64,000 nucleotides of DNA, taken from positions 27,415,611-27,479,610 of the forward strand of contig NC_092576.1 of NCBI RefSeq assembly GCF_037975245.1, read 5' to 3'. Shown here piece by piece: positions 1 through 13,857 of the stretch; position 1 is the first letter of the stretch; the number at the start of each line of letters is the position of its first letter. The position numbers were made by a program, and so were the translations under genes. Under the pieces are notes generated by a model, which saw only the letters and a list, made by a program, of their open reading frames with translations, was not told where the DNA came from and made no database searches. The DNA is from Apostichopus japonicus (Eukaryota > Echinodermata > Holothuroidea > Aspidochirotida > Stichopodidae).

Positions 1-258
1 GAACAGACATCGTGTTTACTTCTGCAATCGTTAGTGTATAAGCAGAAAGGGACAGGAGATAGATAGCATCCCTGAGGGGCACCAGTACTAACGGATCGAA
101 CATCAGAGCAAATGCCATTTAATTTAACAAACTGTGGTCTGTCTCTTAAATAGTTTAAGATCCACAACAGTAACCTGCAATTTACACCAATAGCTAACAG
201 TTTATTAATTAATAAGTGCGGCTGAATGGAGTTGAAGGCACTTGAAAAGTCAACAAAG
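1..258 (-). mobile_element. Non-LTR retrotransposon reverse transcriptase fragment (runs off left edge)
   Basis: The minus strand is open for about 85 codons without a stop and reads as the palm region of a non-LTR reverse transcriptase. It contains FVDFSSAFNSIQPH, then LLLWILNYLRDRPQFVKLNG and the TGAPQGC motif, followed by LSPVPFCLYTND. These are standard landmarks of the L2/CR1-like RT family. The element is truncated by the window edge on one side and ends at an AAAG-rich stretch near 262 on the other. It lies about 1.4 kb beyond the ILVBL stop codon. The clade is inferred; the RT identity is seen directly. Confidence 0.85.
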
Positions 259-274
259 AAAGAAAGAAAGAAAA

Positions 275-1455
275 TAAACTAGAGCACCAATGGTGCAGAA
301 GCTCATACCTTTTCGAGCTTAAAAATGTAGGGCCCACAAAACTTTATGGCCCACCAAATTTCAGATTCCTCCAATTTTGGGCCTAAAGGGATAACCCCCC
401 CCCCCCTCCGTTAGCAGCATCCTGGCCACACCACTGGCTATAATTCCTATTTTCCCCCTTTAATTCCTATTTTACCCACTCTCTCAAACAATACCACTGA
501 CCTACCCTATTAAACTTTCTCCCCTCTACCTGAGCAGACATAACTCCTTCCCAAAATTTTGGCTGGCTACCTCCTACATACCTCAGGCTCAAAGACTTCT
601 AAGAATCGGCAAGTGCTGATTGGCTATAGGGCTCTCATGCTTACAGTTCAACAGTTAATAACAACTCCCAATACTGCTTTAATTCCACTAACAGCCTCTG
701 CAGAGCTTAACCACAAATGTAAACAAACACTGCAGAGACTGGGAGACAAATTAAAGGAGCTTTGGAAAAAGGTGAAGGCTCAGATTTTTCTAAAAGATGG
801 GGATTAATTGTAATTAAATAACTTTTGACCAAAAATTATTAGGCATCACCTTATTCATACACAATCCAACAATCATCAGTTCAACTTTGAATATGATCCA
901 TCAAAATCTTGAGGAGATTGAGATATTTGAAAATATTACAAAGAATGACCCCCGATGACCCCCTAAATAACATTTGACCTCAATTTTCCGAACACCCCTC
1001 GTAACCCTCATCCCGAGGAACGTTGTGACTAAGTTTCATTATAACTGGCCATACACTGTACGAACGGAAGCAACTTGAAAATATAGGGCCACGGCCCGGG
1101 CCACAAAAGACCCCTAGTTGATCTTTGATCTCAAATTCATGAACACCCTGAAGGTAAAGCTTCCATAGCACTATCGTGACAAACCCTCAACATTGTACCA
1201 TGGAATCTGTTGGAGAAGAAGCATTTTGCGTATTTCCACAAAATGGCCCATTACGGCCCACAGGTGACCTTTGACCCCAAATTTCGGACCATCTCTGATG
1301 GCCCTATACCCAATGGTCCTCGTGTCCAAGTTTCATGAAATTCCATCAAACACTGTGCGAGTGGGAGCGGTTTTACCAATTGTTGACGGATAGAGTGATA
1401 GACGCCGCACTGTAACAATAGCTCACACCAACATGCTGGCATGAGCTAAAAAACA
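275..1455. repeat. Interspersed repeat complex, unclassified
   Basis: This region contains several diverged blocks built around phrases such as TGACCTTTGACCCCAAATTT and CAAGTTTCATGAAATTCC. The blocks at about 960-1130 and 1255-1375 resemble one another. The ends are hairpin-like: GAGCACC...GCAGAAGCTC near 282 and AGCTCAC...GCATGAGCT near 1420. Repeats with such sequence are common in marine animal genomes. An open frame at 559-807 (plus) lies inside and has no recognisable domain. A C-run is present at about 395-407. No host gene is evident here. Confidence 0.5.
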
Positions 1456-1690
1456 GAATTTGTGGTCAAGAGAAACAAAGAATGCAATGAAAGAGAATCC
1501 ACAGTCTCGAGTCGACCCTGTGTGTTTCAACGCAACCTTTTTGGGCTATCATGCTTTTCCCTCTAATTCTTAAAACAGTTTCCTCTCACTCAAAAGGGAG
1601 CCATCTAGTCAGCAAAAAACCTCCAGATAGGCCCGGCAAGCAGGACAGCCCTTCTCGACTGCTTTAATCTCATCCCTTTAATCTAATCCC

Positions 1691-1876
1691 TCACACCGAT
1701 AGAGAGCCTTCCCTGAAGTCCGTTTTTCCGATCAAACAATTGACCAGAGCCGGTTTGTTGTTTTTGCTGTCTTCTTTGGCCTTCATTAGTATTTCCCTGA
1801 TCCCTTCTGTTGTCTCCTCGCTGAGACGGTAACCGGTCCCGCCGTAACCTATTGCGACTTTGTCATAGTCGCAGAA
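1691..1876 (-). CDS. ILVBL: ILVBL exon l (last coding exon with stop)
   Basis: The exon encodes [20 protein letters not shown] and ends [16 protein letters not shown] followed by TGA, matching the conserved ILVBL C-terminus. The acceptor is CCCTCTACAG|TTC. It fell outside simple ATG-started open frames because it begins at a splice site. Confidence 0.94.
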   Translation of the reverse strand, partial: FCDYDKVAIGYGGTGYRLSEETTEGIREILMKAKEDSKNNKPALVNCLIGKTDFREGSLSV

Positions 1877-4800
1877 CTGTAGAGGGCGACGAGAAGAACA
1901 AACACATATTCAAGAGTTTTCTGAACAGAAAGGTATGTTAAAAACAAAACTTTGCAAAGGATGTGTTTAATTGTATAATACAGTGCTGGTGAAATTTACT
2001 TTAACACCTCACAAAGACTGCTATGTACGTAACGTTGAGTGGCTTGACTGGTCTGTTAACAAATTGTTATCGGTAAATATTTTCAAAACTTGTGTCTTCT
2101 CTTTGACCAGCTGATCGACCACTGGCTATTTATCAAAATCCAAACTGAGGCTAAAGAAATGGGTTGTTTAGGGCAGATTAATGAATCGTCACAAGTAACA
2201 AGAAGTGGCTTTGTTGTGCCCAAAAAAAATGTTCAATATTGGTTTGCTGTTATCGGCAACGAGGCTAAATTTTACAAAAAGATACCGATACGCCATCAAT
2301 GATGCAAATATCGTTGCATACCGACACAACACAATCATGGTTCTCATAGGCGTAGGGGGCGGGGGGACTGGGGGGGCTGCAGCCCCCCAACCAATCGGGC
2401 AATATGCTGTGAATTTTTTGGGCACCTACAGAAAGAAAAGTAATTTGCACTGTGTTTTTCAATGGTTAAACTTATATTATTATTATTATCATTATTATTG
2501 TAACGACTTCCCCAATAATTATAACCAATATGGAAGGGTAATAACAGGGCAAATGATTGTATGCTATTGGTGTGCGATGTTATAACCGATACATGCCCTA
2601 ATGATATGCACATTAACATGATGAACACCAACCATTCTTCAAGGAAATCTCTACCTCCCCCCACTCCCTGCAAGTTTATGAATGATGAAATATCAATGTC
2701 TTTTTTCTCCCCTTGCCAAACTGTTTCAAAGACAAAACCAGGATGATAATACTGAGAGTGAACTCACCGTCAAGTCACAAGCCACCCTGGTGCTGAAGAT
2801 CTTTTCTTGGTCTCGTAAGATCTGAGTCCAGCAGGCGTCGTTGCCGACCACGGCTATCACCGGTATCTTATGTCTACTGAAGGTGTCAAACTCGGCCACG
2901 CTGTAACCCAGAGTCCCGTCCCCGTAGATGATCCAGACCTCGCAGTCCGGTCGACACAACTTGGCACCGAGAGCGAAACCGCCACCCACTCCCAGAGTGC
3001 CGAAGGCTCCCGGGTCCAGCCACTTCAAGGGTCCACGGGGCCTAGAGGGAAGGAAGGTTAAACGATTTAGGGATACAAAGATTTAGGAATGAAGTAAAAC
3101 AGAGAATATTATACAAATACTAAACCATTACAAACAGGATATCTATGATGGCTGTTGCTATTGGTTACTGCTTGCGAGAAGATATGAACCCACGTATTAT
3201 TTGCCGTTTTGTCACTCTGGCAAGCTATTGATGGAATCGAAGTAACAGAGTAACATTTTGTGGTTAATAATTCGTGCATCACTTGTGTTGGGAAAATAAT
3301 AGATATCAATTTCATCAGCTCTCTTTGGACTAATGTTAAATAGATCACTGGCATACAATACTCAAGACTGTATTGTTGAAATAATAAGTATATTTTTCAC
3401 CATTCAAACCAAGGGTGCATGCATGCTGTTTAATTCAGTTAGAGACGTTTTTATTAGACTGTTCACACCTCTCAACCCACCTCACCTCAAGAAACTACCC
3501 CATGTGAAGATGTTAACTGCACTACCAAATGTGTACACTTAAGTAGACTTGATAAGCTGAAGTAAGTCCACCTCATCCCCACCTTCAAAATAAAGTAACT
3601 CCTCTAAGTGTTAACTGTTCTACCTATAACATCAAAGCAAATACTGTTGTGACAATGATTTAGTTGAGACACCACACCACACCACATCCACCCCACCACA
3701 ACCCCTCCTACCTCAAGTAATTCAATTTAACTATTTAAACTTCACTAACTGTGAATCAGACCAAACTAGACTTTACCAACCATACAGTAGAACTCTCTTT
3801 TCCTCTTAATAATTTCCTTCAACACGAGGATGTCAAGAACACACAACCACTGTGCCAACCAAACTAGACTTTACCGACCCTACACAAAACTGTTTCTACT
3901 GTTTATTTTCTCCTACCTGAGGATGTCACTTTATTTCCTCCCACCTGAGGATGTCACTTTATATCCTCCTACCTGAGGATGTCACTTTATATCCTCCTAC
4001 CTGAGGATGTCACTTTATTTCCTCCTACCTGAGGATGTCACTTTATATCCTCCTACCTAAGGATGTCACTTTATATCCTCCTACCTGAGGATGTCACTTT
4101 ATTTCCTCCTACCTGAGGATGTCACTTTATATCCTCCTACCTGAGGATGTCACTTTATTTCCTCCTACCTATGGATGTCACTTTATATCCTCCCACCTGA
4201 GGATGTCACTTTATTTCCTCCTACCTGAGGATGTCACTTTATATCCTCCTACCTGAGGATGTCACTTTATTTCCTCCTACCTGAGGATGTCACTTTATAT
4301 CCTCCTACCTGAGGATGTCACTTTATTTCCTCCTACCTGAGGATGTCACTTTATATCCTCCTACCTAAGGATGTCACTTTATATCCTCCTACCTGAGGAT
4401 GTCACTTTATTTCCACCTACCTATGGATGTCACTTTATTTCCTCCCACCTGAGGATGTCACTTTATTTCCTCCTACCTGATGTCACTTTATTTCCTCCTA
4501 CCTGAGGATGTCACTTTATTTCCTCCTACCTAAGGATGTCACTTTATTTCCTCCTACCTGAGGATGTCACTTTATTTCCTCCTACCTGAGGATGTCACTT
4601 TATTTCCTCCTACCTGAGGATGTCACTTTATTTCCTCCTACCTGAGGATGTCACTTTATTTCCTCCTACCTGAGGATGTCACTTTATTTCCTCCTACCTG
4701 AGGATGTCACTTTATTTCCTCCTACCTGAGGATGTAAGCTGCGCTGCCTACAAAGTCCCCTCCGTCAGCTACTATGATGCTCTCCTCGTCCATCGCCTCC

Positions 4801-7800
4801 TCCACCTGGTAGAGGACCTTAAGAGGATTCAGGAAATGATTCACTTTATCTTCAGCTTTCTTCCTGGAATATTAAAACCAAAATACAGCGATTAACGCTT
4901 AAATACGCTAAAAAGTCATCAGGCGCGTAGCCAAGGGGGGGGGGGGTGGGGGATGGGGCGACTCCCCCTTGAGCATTTTTGTTGTTGTAAGTTTTTATGA
5001 TATCCCTAGTAATTTCAAACTAGAAAATGCTTAGGCAATTTCGGCCCAAATTTTCTTGTTTGATTCGCGCCAACTCATGGTGGTGATACGCTTAGATAGT
5101 TTCCAATGCTGAATCTACGGCTCCAATAATTCGCCTACAGGTTCGCCCCTCCATTGGCAAATTCCTCGCTACGCGCCTGAAAGTCATCTCCTACTGGATG
5201 GTAGGACGGTGCACTGTAAGTTCACAATGCTAAAAGGAACAAATGTCCTTCTGAAAAGACAATGATACCAACAAACTCTCTGATTTTTGCTGTGTGGTTT
5301 AGTTCTACCATTCATCTTAGTGCTTTCGTTGATGGCTTCATCAGCTTTCCACTAGATCGACGCAGATTTTGACGTGGATTTATAACTTGTCAAGTTGAGA
5401 ATGTGACAAAAGATTAAAAGGAAGAAACCAGTAATTGTGGTTGATAATGAATTGTGAAAGTGATTCAGATTACAAATATTTCCTTTTCAACTTTTTTATC
5501 TTTGGGATGTTTATATTCAATTTGTATCGCTGTATTAATTGGTACTGTATTTGCAGTGTGCAAAAAGTAATATGAACACAATATAACCTCCATTTACTTT
5601 TCAATATTTTATAAATGGCAAAACTACACTGGAGACTGCATGTTAAGGCTAGCTTCATTCATACCGACCACATGGTCTTGTCAACACATTCCCATATCTC
5701 TCAAAACAGGCAAAACTTTCAAGACAGGCAAAATCAAATTTATTTCAAATTTGTATCAACCTTTGAGATCTTGTGAACACATTCAGCCCATTATTACATC
5801 ATTATATATGTCACAGTTAAGTATCTCTTTTAGTATCATTTAGTTCATTTTGGTAATTTTAAAACTCATATTTCTTTTCAACGATAAAAGTTTGAAAAGA
5901 GACCTAGGCTCTGACTCGACACTGAACTGAGGAAAAAGTAAAACAGAAGGAAAATGCCCAAGAAAGCTGCTGGACATGCTCACTACCAAAACTTGAATCA
6001 CACTTAACAACTCCATTCCCCCCCCTCTGCCCCCTCCCCCCTTCCATTGAGGCTGTGACCATTTGATCATGGTGGTAGCAGGCCAAGGACAGTCCTGCAA
6101 CAGAAGTGAGAGAGATCCTCTGTATCTTGGAGCAATTTCAGATATTTTACGGAGTTGACTTACAAGTTCGCCGTTTCCTTCTCTTCGTCTCTGGCCTTCA
6201 ACGATTGTATCCACTCGCTGCTACAGTTGAATCCTGTCAGACCCTTGGATACCTCCAGCAAGAAGGAACCTACATCAGCCTGAACTGCCAGGGCTGGTCT
6301 CCACATGACACCGGCATTCTGAACAACAATAACAACAGCAGAAATAAGATCGATTAAAATTGATTAGAAATTAGAAAATTAATATATTATGAATGACAGG
6401 AAACTGGTAGATTGGCCACAAGAGAGCCAGTTGGGACAATTTCTTCATGCTAATATATAGATAGAAACATGAATATTCATACTATATATCTATGTCTCTG
6501 AATATGCATAGAGAGTCCTCTAAAACGTAATGAATATGTATATACTTACAAGAAGAAGTTGACTCTTGTTTCTGTTGACAGCTATGATCTTGGATCGTTT
6601 ACTGAGTTAAACACACACATGAATAAATATATCTATGTCTCTGAATATGCATAGAGAGTCCTCTAAATGTAATGAATATGTATATACTTACAAGAAGAAG
6701 TTGACTCTTGTTTCTGTTGACAGCTATGATCTTGGACCGCTTACTGAGCACTTGACCGTAGTTAAGTCTGAAGTCGGGAACAGCACCTGGGAAGTGGGAG
6801 ACATTTCAGAAAAGGGGGTTGAATGCCTTGGAAGCACAGCACATAAGTGAACCACTGGTGGAAGGGTTCTCAAATTCATCACAGATAGGGTCTCATTGGG
6901 GGTGTGTGTAATGCGAGAATGTTACCAGTTCATAGGCTGGGGTAGATAGGTGTGCATAGGTACAGGTCGGTGAGGGGTGAAGTAAGTCAGAGTAGATACC
7001 AGTCACTTCACCCAACTCCAGTCATTTTTCTGGTGATTTCTCTGACCGGAATCTGGTCGTCGAATAGTCGGTTTCCGCATTACCTCAGCAGGAAGAATTT
7101 TACAAGGTTCTCCCTATCGTATTACTCTTGATATTCAGAGGTTGGCAAATGCCTTGTCGAAACAATGCAAACACGTCTCATGAGAAATCAGATTTAAAAA
7201 AAACAAGAGAGAAATGCCAAAAGGGTTTTTCAAGAAAAATGTTGAAAAGGAAAGATGACAACCTGACGATAATTTGCATATTGTATCTACAAGCGATCTG
7301 ATTTGTTACTGATATACTGATATATACCATTAAACAGTAAACCTTCAAGAATGTTGTAAGTGTACAGGTTTTATATTACAACTCCTGCTACAGTCTTAAA
7401 ATAAGGAAACTTTCAATATCATCTCCAAACCAGCACTTTTGTATGTAGTATATTTTAAGGCACATTTTATATGTAGTATATTATAAGGCACATTTTATAT
7501 GTAGCATATTTTAAGGCACATTTTGTATGTAGCATATTTAAATGCACATTTTGCATGTAGCATATTGTAATGCACATTTTGTATAGCATATTGTAATGCA
7601 CATTTTGTATGTAGCATATTGTAATGCACATTTTGTATGTAGCATATTGTAATGCACATTTTGTATGTAGAATTTGTAATGCACATTTTGTATGTAGTAT
7701 ATATTGTAATGCACATTTTGTATGTAGCATTTTGTAATGCACAGTTTGAATGAAGCATTTTGTAATGCACATTTTGTATGTAGTATATTTTAACGCACAT

Positions 7801-10800
7801 TTTGTATGTAGTATATTGTAATGCACATTTTGTAAGTAGTATATTGTAATGCACATTTTATATGTAGCATATTGTAATGCACATTTTGTATGTAGTACAT
7901 TTTAATGCACCTTTTGTATGTAGTATATTTTAAGGCACATATTAAATGCAGCATATTTTAATGCACATTTTGTATGTAGCATATTTCAATGCACATATTA
8001 AATGCAGAATAATTTAATGCACATTTTGTATGTAGCATATTGTATTGCACATTTGGTATGTATCATATTGTAATGCACAATTTGTATGTAGTACATTTTA
8101 ATGCACATTTTGTAGGTAGTATATTTTAATGCACATTTTGTATGTAGTACATTTTAATGCACAATTTGTATTTTGTATGAAGCATATTTTAATGCACATA
8201 TTAAATGCAGCATATTTTAATGCACATTGTATATGTATCATATTGTATTGCACATTTGGTATGTATCATATTGTAATGCACAATTTGTATGTAGTATATT
8301 GTAATGCACATTTTATATTCAGCATATTGTAACACACATTTTGTATGTAGTACATTTTAATGCACATTTTGTATGTTGCATATTGTTATGCACATGCAAT
8401 TTATTTTATATATAATTTGTATGTACCATATTGCATATTGTTATGCACATGCAATTTATTTTATATATAATTTGTATGTACCATATTGTATTGCACATTT
8501 TGTATGTATCATATTGTATTGCACATTTGGTATGTATCATATTGTAATGCACAATTTGTATGTAGTATATTTTAATGCACATTTTGTATGTAGCATATTG
8601 TTTCTGTATGCACATGCAATATATTTTATATATTTTGTATGTATCATATTGTATTGCACATTTCATATGTATTATATTTTATTGCACATTTTGTATGTAG
8701 CATATTGAAAACTGGTTGTTGTCCCTCACTTTTCAAGACTACAAAATTTTGCACTGATGGTCAGGAAGCAATGACAAGTTTTTAAGGCTCCAACAACATG
8801 CAATTCGACATACAAAAACCCAAAATTAAGTTGCACTAAACCTCAACGTCGCAATTTTGGCCCAATTTTCAAGGTCATATTTTCTCCAAAGAACAAGAGT
8901 CGAATCCAAGAGGTGACATGCCGAGAGATACTGAAGATTTGATGATTTGAAAAATGAAAAGTCTACTCACCGGCTAAAATAACCACATCTGCTTCTTTCA
9001 AAGCGTCCCTCCTTCTCTGACGGATATGTAGAGGACTGTTCCTTCCCAGCATGCCTCTGGTCATTCCGCCCAAGAAGCATGGTATACCCATTGCCTGTTA
9101 AGGATTCAAATGTTGAATGTTAATTTTTAGGGGGCGATGCTGCACAGAGTAAATACCAAATAAAAAATAATAACACTTTCTCAATTTTTTTCTCCAAAAT
9201 TGTTTCTCCCATTTTTGGTGACATTGCATGCGTGTTAACACACGTGTGTGAAAAATGAACGTCACCTCTAGTGCTTTCCTGAGCTCGTCGACTGGAGTTG
9301 GAGGTAAGGTGGCTTGACTACCGAGGATGATAAGAGGTTTCTTCGCACGACTGACTAATTCTACAGCTTGCTGTACTGTAAAGATAGAAAAAGGAAATGA
9401 GTATGTGAATGTCTATAGTTCAACACTCTGATTTATCCTAACTTTATATATCAATACTACTGACTGACTAATTCTACAGCTTGCTGTACTGTAAAGATAG
9501 GGAAAGAAATGAGTATGTGAATGTCTATAGTCCAACCCTCTGATTTATCCTAACTCTATATCAATACTACTGACTGACTAATTCTACAGCTTGCTGTACT
9601 GTAAAGATAGGGAAAGAAATGAGTATGTGAATGTCTATAGTCCAACCCTCTGATTTATCCTAACTCTATATATCAATACTACTTTAAAAGGTCGATATTT
9701 TTGGGCTCTGCTAATATATTTTCCAGAGACTTGGTTTATCGGCAGAAGCAAGAGGAAAGTGCTCGCTTGGAGCGAGGCCAGTGAATAAATTAATTCCTGC
9801 CATATCTGAATAACTCTAGGACTTCTCTGAATTTGCAAGATAAGGTAATATATCAAAGAAGGCATCTAAAAACAAGCTGATGTAGCCCTCAACTTTGATG
9901 TCGCCCTCAACTTATAATACAAGCCCTTCTCAGCTTAGCCAATTCGGCTTAATACCAAAGCGTCTGTACCCATCAGATGAAGCATTGTTGGATCCAGGTG
10001 TCAAAACGGTTTCGAACCTCTGGACATACAATCAGTGTCCATAGCCTAGCCTGGTTAGGGTGTCCACATATAAAGTGGAAGGCCCGGGTTCGAATCCCGG
10101 TGGAGGCTGGAAGGTTTTTCCACTGTTCTGAATTTTCCAACTAATTACAATTGCAACTATATATATATATACATATCTATATTTATCCTCTGATTAATCG
10201 CATTAACAGCTCCTTCAGCTGTAAGATAAGCCTTAACAGTGGGGTTATTCACAACTGGAAAACTACATTTTGTTGCAATCTAAGAACACCAATAAACATG
10301 TCAGCTTGATCAAGGGCACCATACAAACAAAAGTAGTTCACATCAAACGTTGGAAAAAGCCAACAGTACCCTCAGAGGTTAAAAAGCTGGCATCCACTAC
10401 TTTACAATTTCAAAGCCCCCCCTCCCCATACCCCTTCTACACCCTGATTTCTACCTTGAGATATCATGGCAGATCAGTGTTATGATAGTTAATAGAAAAT
10501 AAAAATTAGAAAATAAAGCAAGTTGACAAGATTTTGTGACTTGTTTAAGGTGCAAAATTCGACTTTGGAGAAGTGTCGGCTTTACCTTGGCCCGATGAAG
10601 CTATTGGTCTCTTGACAGGCAGAGGACCGTATTCCCTCAGTTCGAAACCGCCGGCGAATATGTTACCTACTAGAGACATAGTGTACCTGGAAGAGGAATA
10701 GATAAAAAAAAAAAATGTAAAATGTCAGTATTTTGGAGCACTTTTTAATATAATTATGCATAAATGAAACACCTGTGTAAAAGTGTACGTGGTTTAGTCA

Positions 10801-13800
10801 ATGCCTATCACTGACTGCCAAAACACCTGTGTAAAGTGTGCATGGTTTTGTTAATGCCTATCACTGACTACCAAACACCTGTGTAAAGTTTGCATGGTTT
10901 TGTTAATGCCTATCACTGACTACCGAAACTCCCTTGTAAAGTGTGCATGGTTTTGTTAATGCCTATCATTGACAACCAAAACACCTGTGTAAAGTGTGAG
11001 TGGTTTTGTCAATGCCTATCATTGACTACCGAAACACCTGTGTAAAGTGTGAGTGGTTTTGTCAATGCCTATCACTGACTGCCAAAACACCTGTGTAAAG
11101 TGTGCGTGGTTTTGGTCAATGCCTATCACTGACGACCGAAACACCTGTGTAAAGTGTGAGTGGTTTTGTTAATGCCTAACACTGACTACCAAAACACCTG
11201 TGTAAAGAATGTGCTCTTCCCTGTAGGTGTCATATTATCTGGCACAGGAATTTCCCCCACAAAACAAAAAAGATTTATAGCTGGTACAATGAATCGTATA
11301 CATTTGTTAACCATCCAACCAGCACTCTACCAGTTGGTTAACCTAGGTGGCCATGGTAACCAAATTTGAATGCTGGTAGTGTCGTTTATCGACACCATTC
11401 AAGGTACTGCCGTATAGAAAGGTAAATCGATATTAAGACTTCGAAACAAATAGTGTCAAACTGTTACATCACAACCAACGAAGGATATTACAAATGATCG
11501 CAGCGATACGTACGTTAGCGTGCCTTGTTTTACAAAGGATTTCCTGGTTGCAAATATTGTAAAACTTGTTATTAAAAATAAAGTTATTCCACACTATTTG
11601 TGGAACATCCCATCTCAATATCGTGTTCCTGACTTGAAATGTGGTTGATTGAATGTTACCTATTTTGACAGGCTAAACCTTCTAAGTTTTACTCCACCAG
11701 GAGTGTTGCCATCCGGGCGATTGTTCTTCGAAAGCTCTGATGAGTCTATCATAATCTTCTCGTTGGTTTATCCTTGAAAGCTGATACATTTTGAATGCTT
11801 GCCTAGCTGACAATGTGCTCAACATATTAAAAGTCCATATAGATGTATCTTTTTGGTTCATATATTCTTTTCATCTGTGGATAATTGATTGAAATATTAT
11901 ACAGAAAAACAAGGACATTTTCCCTAAAAACTGCCCTGCTGATAATGTTCATTCTGCTGTTGCCAGATGCAATCTACAGAATATAACAAACTTTTGAGAA
12001 AATATTCATAACTTCACAAAAAAATTAAAAATCCTATGAGAATCTGTTTAAAAAAAAAAAATTTACCCAGAATATTATCAGCAACTCGACTGTTGCAACC
12101 AAACTTCAGCCACCAAAAAATCTTCCTAATGTTACCTTTGTTTTTAAAAAATACCGTCCCTCTGCCATTTCTTCATTAAATGAAATACTATGAGAATGCT
12201 TCTCTTTTTTTTATGCTTATTTTTTTGGGCCATAATATTCTAAGAATAATATTCCCTGAAGACAGTGGATATGTTATAATCCGAACCGTGACATGTTTCT
12301 AAACGTCAACAACCAACTACAAACAAACAAACTAAGATTTACAGTCAAATGCTGTATCATTAAACTGTAGATGTGAGCACTACAAAACAACATGTTACCA
12401 TAGATACGGTAGCGATGCATTGAGTTCCCTATTGATGAGATTATGGTTCAAATACTGTATCATTAAATTGTAGATGTGAGTACAACAAAACAACATGTTA
12501 CCATAGATACGGCAGTGATGTATTTGAGTTCCCTATTGATGAGATTATGGTTCAAATACTGTATCATTAAACTGTAGATGTGAGCACTACAAAACAACAT
12601 GTTACCATAGATACGGTAGCGCTACCGTAGCGATGCATTTGAGTTCCCTATTGATGAGATTATGGTTCAATACTGTATCATTTTATACTGTGGATGTGAG
12701 CACTACAAAACAGCATGTTACCATAGATACGGTAGGATGCATTTGAGTTCCCTATTGATGAGATTATGGTTCAAATACTGTATCATTAAACTGTAGATGT
12801 AACTTCCTGTGTTTATCAACTGCTCTATGGGAATTACGCCAATATTTGACAATGAGCGCTTATATTTTATATTGTATTTTAAATTTGGGCAGTTTACTTT
12901 TCAGAGAACAATGTTGATCAATTTATCAATAGTATAAATACATCAAAACAGCTGGCCTTCAAAAGTTTACACGTCTACCTACACAGGCTTTTTCGTATTA
13001 CTACAACCTACTGTAAATTAAGAAGTTCAAGCAATCAATTATTAATTTCTTTGGCTTTGAAAATATCTGCTGAAATTTGGAAAGCTTCTTGTTTGTGTAG
13101 GGATTTATGCAAATGAAGTTGCATTGTTTTCTCACATAGAATGAAATGCAGTTTCTCTCTGACAAACAGTACTGTATTCTTACAATTAATTGACAAAAAA
13201 CGTGTTTTTTCTGCTTCTTCTTCTTTCTTGAATATGCATATCTACATCAATCTGCATTTTAATGCAACATCACAATGCACTGTGTATATAGTTCATTTCT
13301 CTTATGCATAATCATTATGCATATACAGTATATGCATAATAAAAATGATGCATATATATATATTCATATCAATTTATAAAGTACCACCAAAATCATTCAC
13401 TCCCTCTCTAAGATATTATCCATGGCAAATGTTCTTGTTTGTGAAGTATATATACATGCGTGGGAAGTGTTCTTATTTCTGGTTCAAGGAAATGCCCTTT
13501 TTCGATACGCTATATGCTTACAACTAAAGCTAACTACAGTACTGTACACTGTAATATAAAGGCGATCCTACAAATCACTCCACTCACATGTTGACAATTT
13601 TACTCATTAAATCTCCTTTTGGTGAGTTCAATCCGGCCCCCTTCAGTACGTTCTGGTAGTCGTAGAGGACGTCAATGGGGAACTCAACGAATACTGGACC
13701 TGGAAGTATAAATGTTATGAGTGATATAGATATATATATATATGTATATACATAAATACATATATATATATATATATCTATATATATATATATCTATATA

Positions 13801-13826
13801 TATATATCTATATATATATATATATC

Positions 13827-13857
<31 letters not shown>

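Noticed and set aside
980-1442. Two 63-codon minus-strand ORFs just beyond the ILVBL stop
   Set aside because: They lie in an interspersed repeat and share no similarity with ILVBL.
7433-8708. Long open frames on both strands (for example 7467-7856) and a possible CRISPR-like array
   Set aside because: The frames come from a stop-free 28-bp tandem unit. There are no unique spacers between repeats, and the context is an animal intron.
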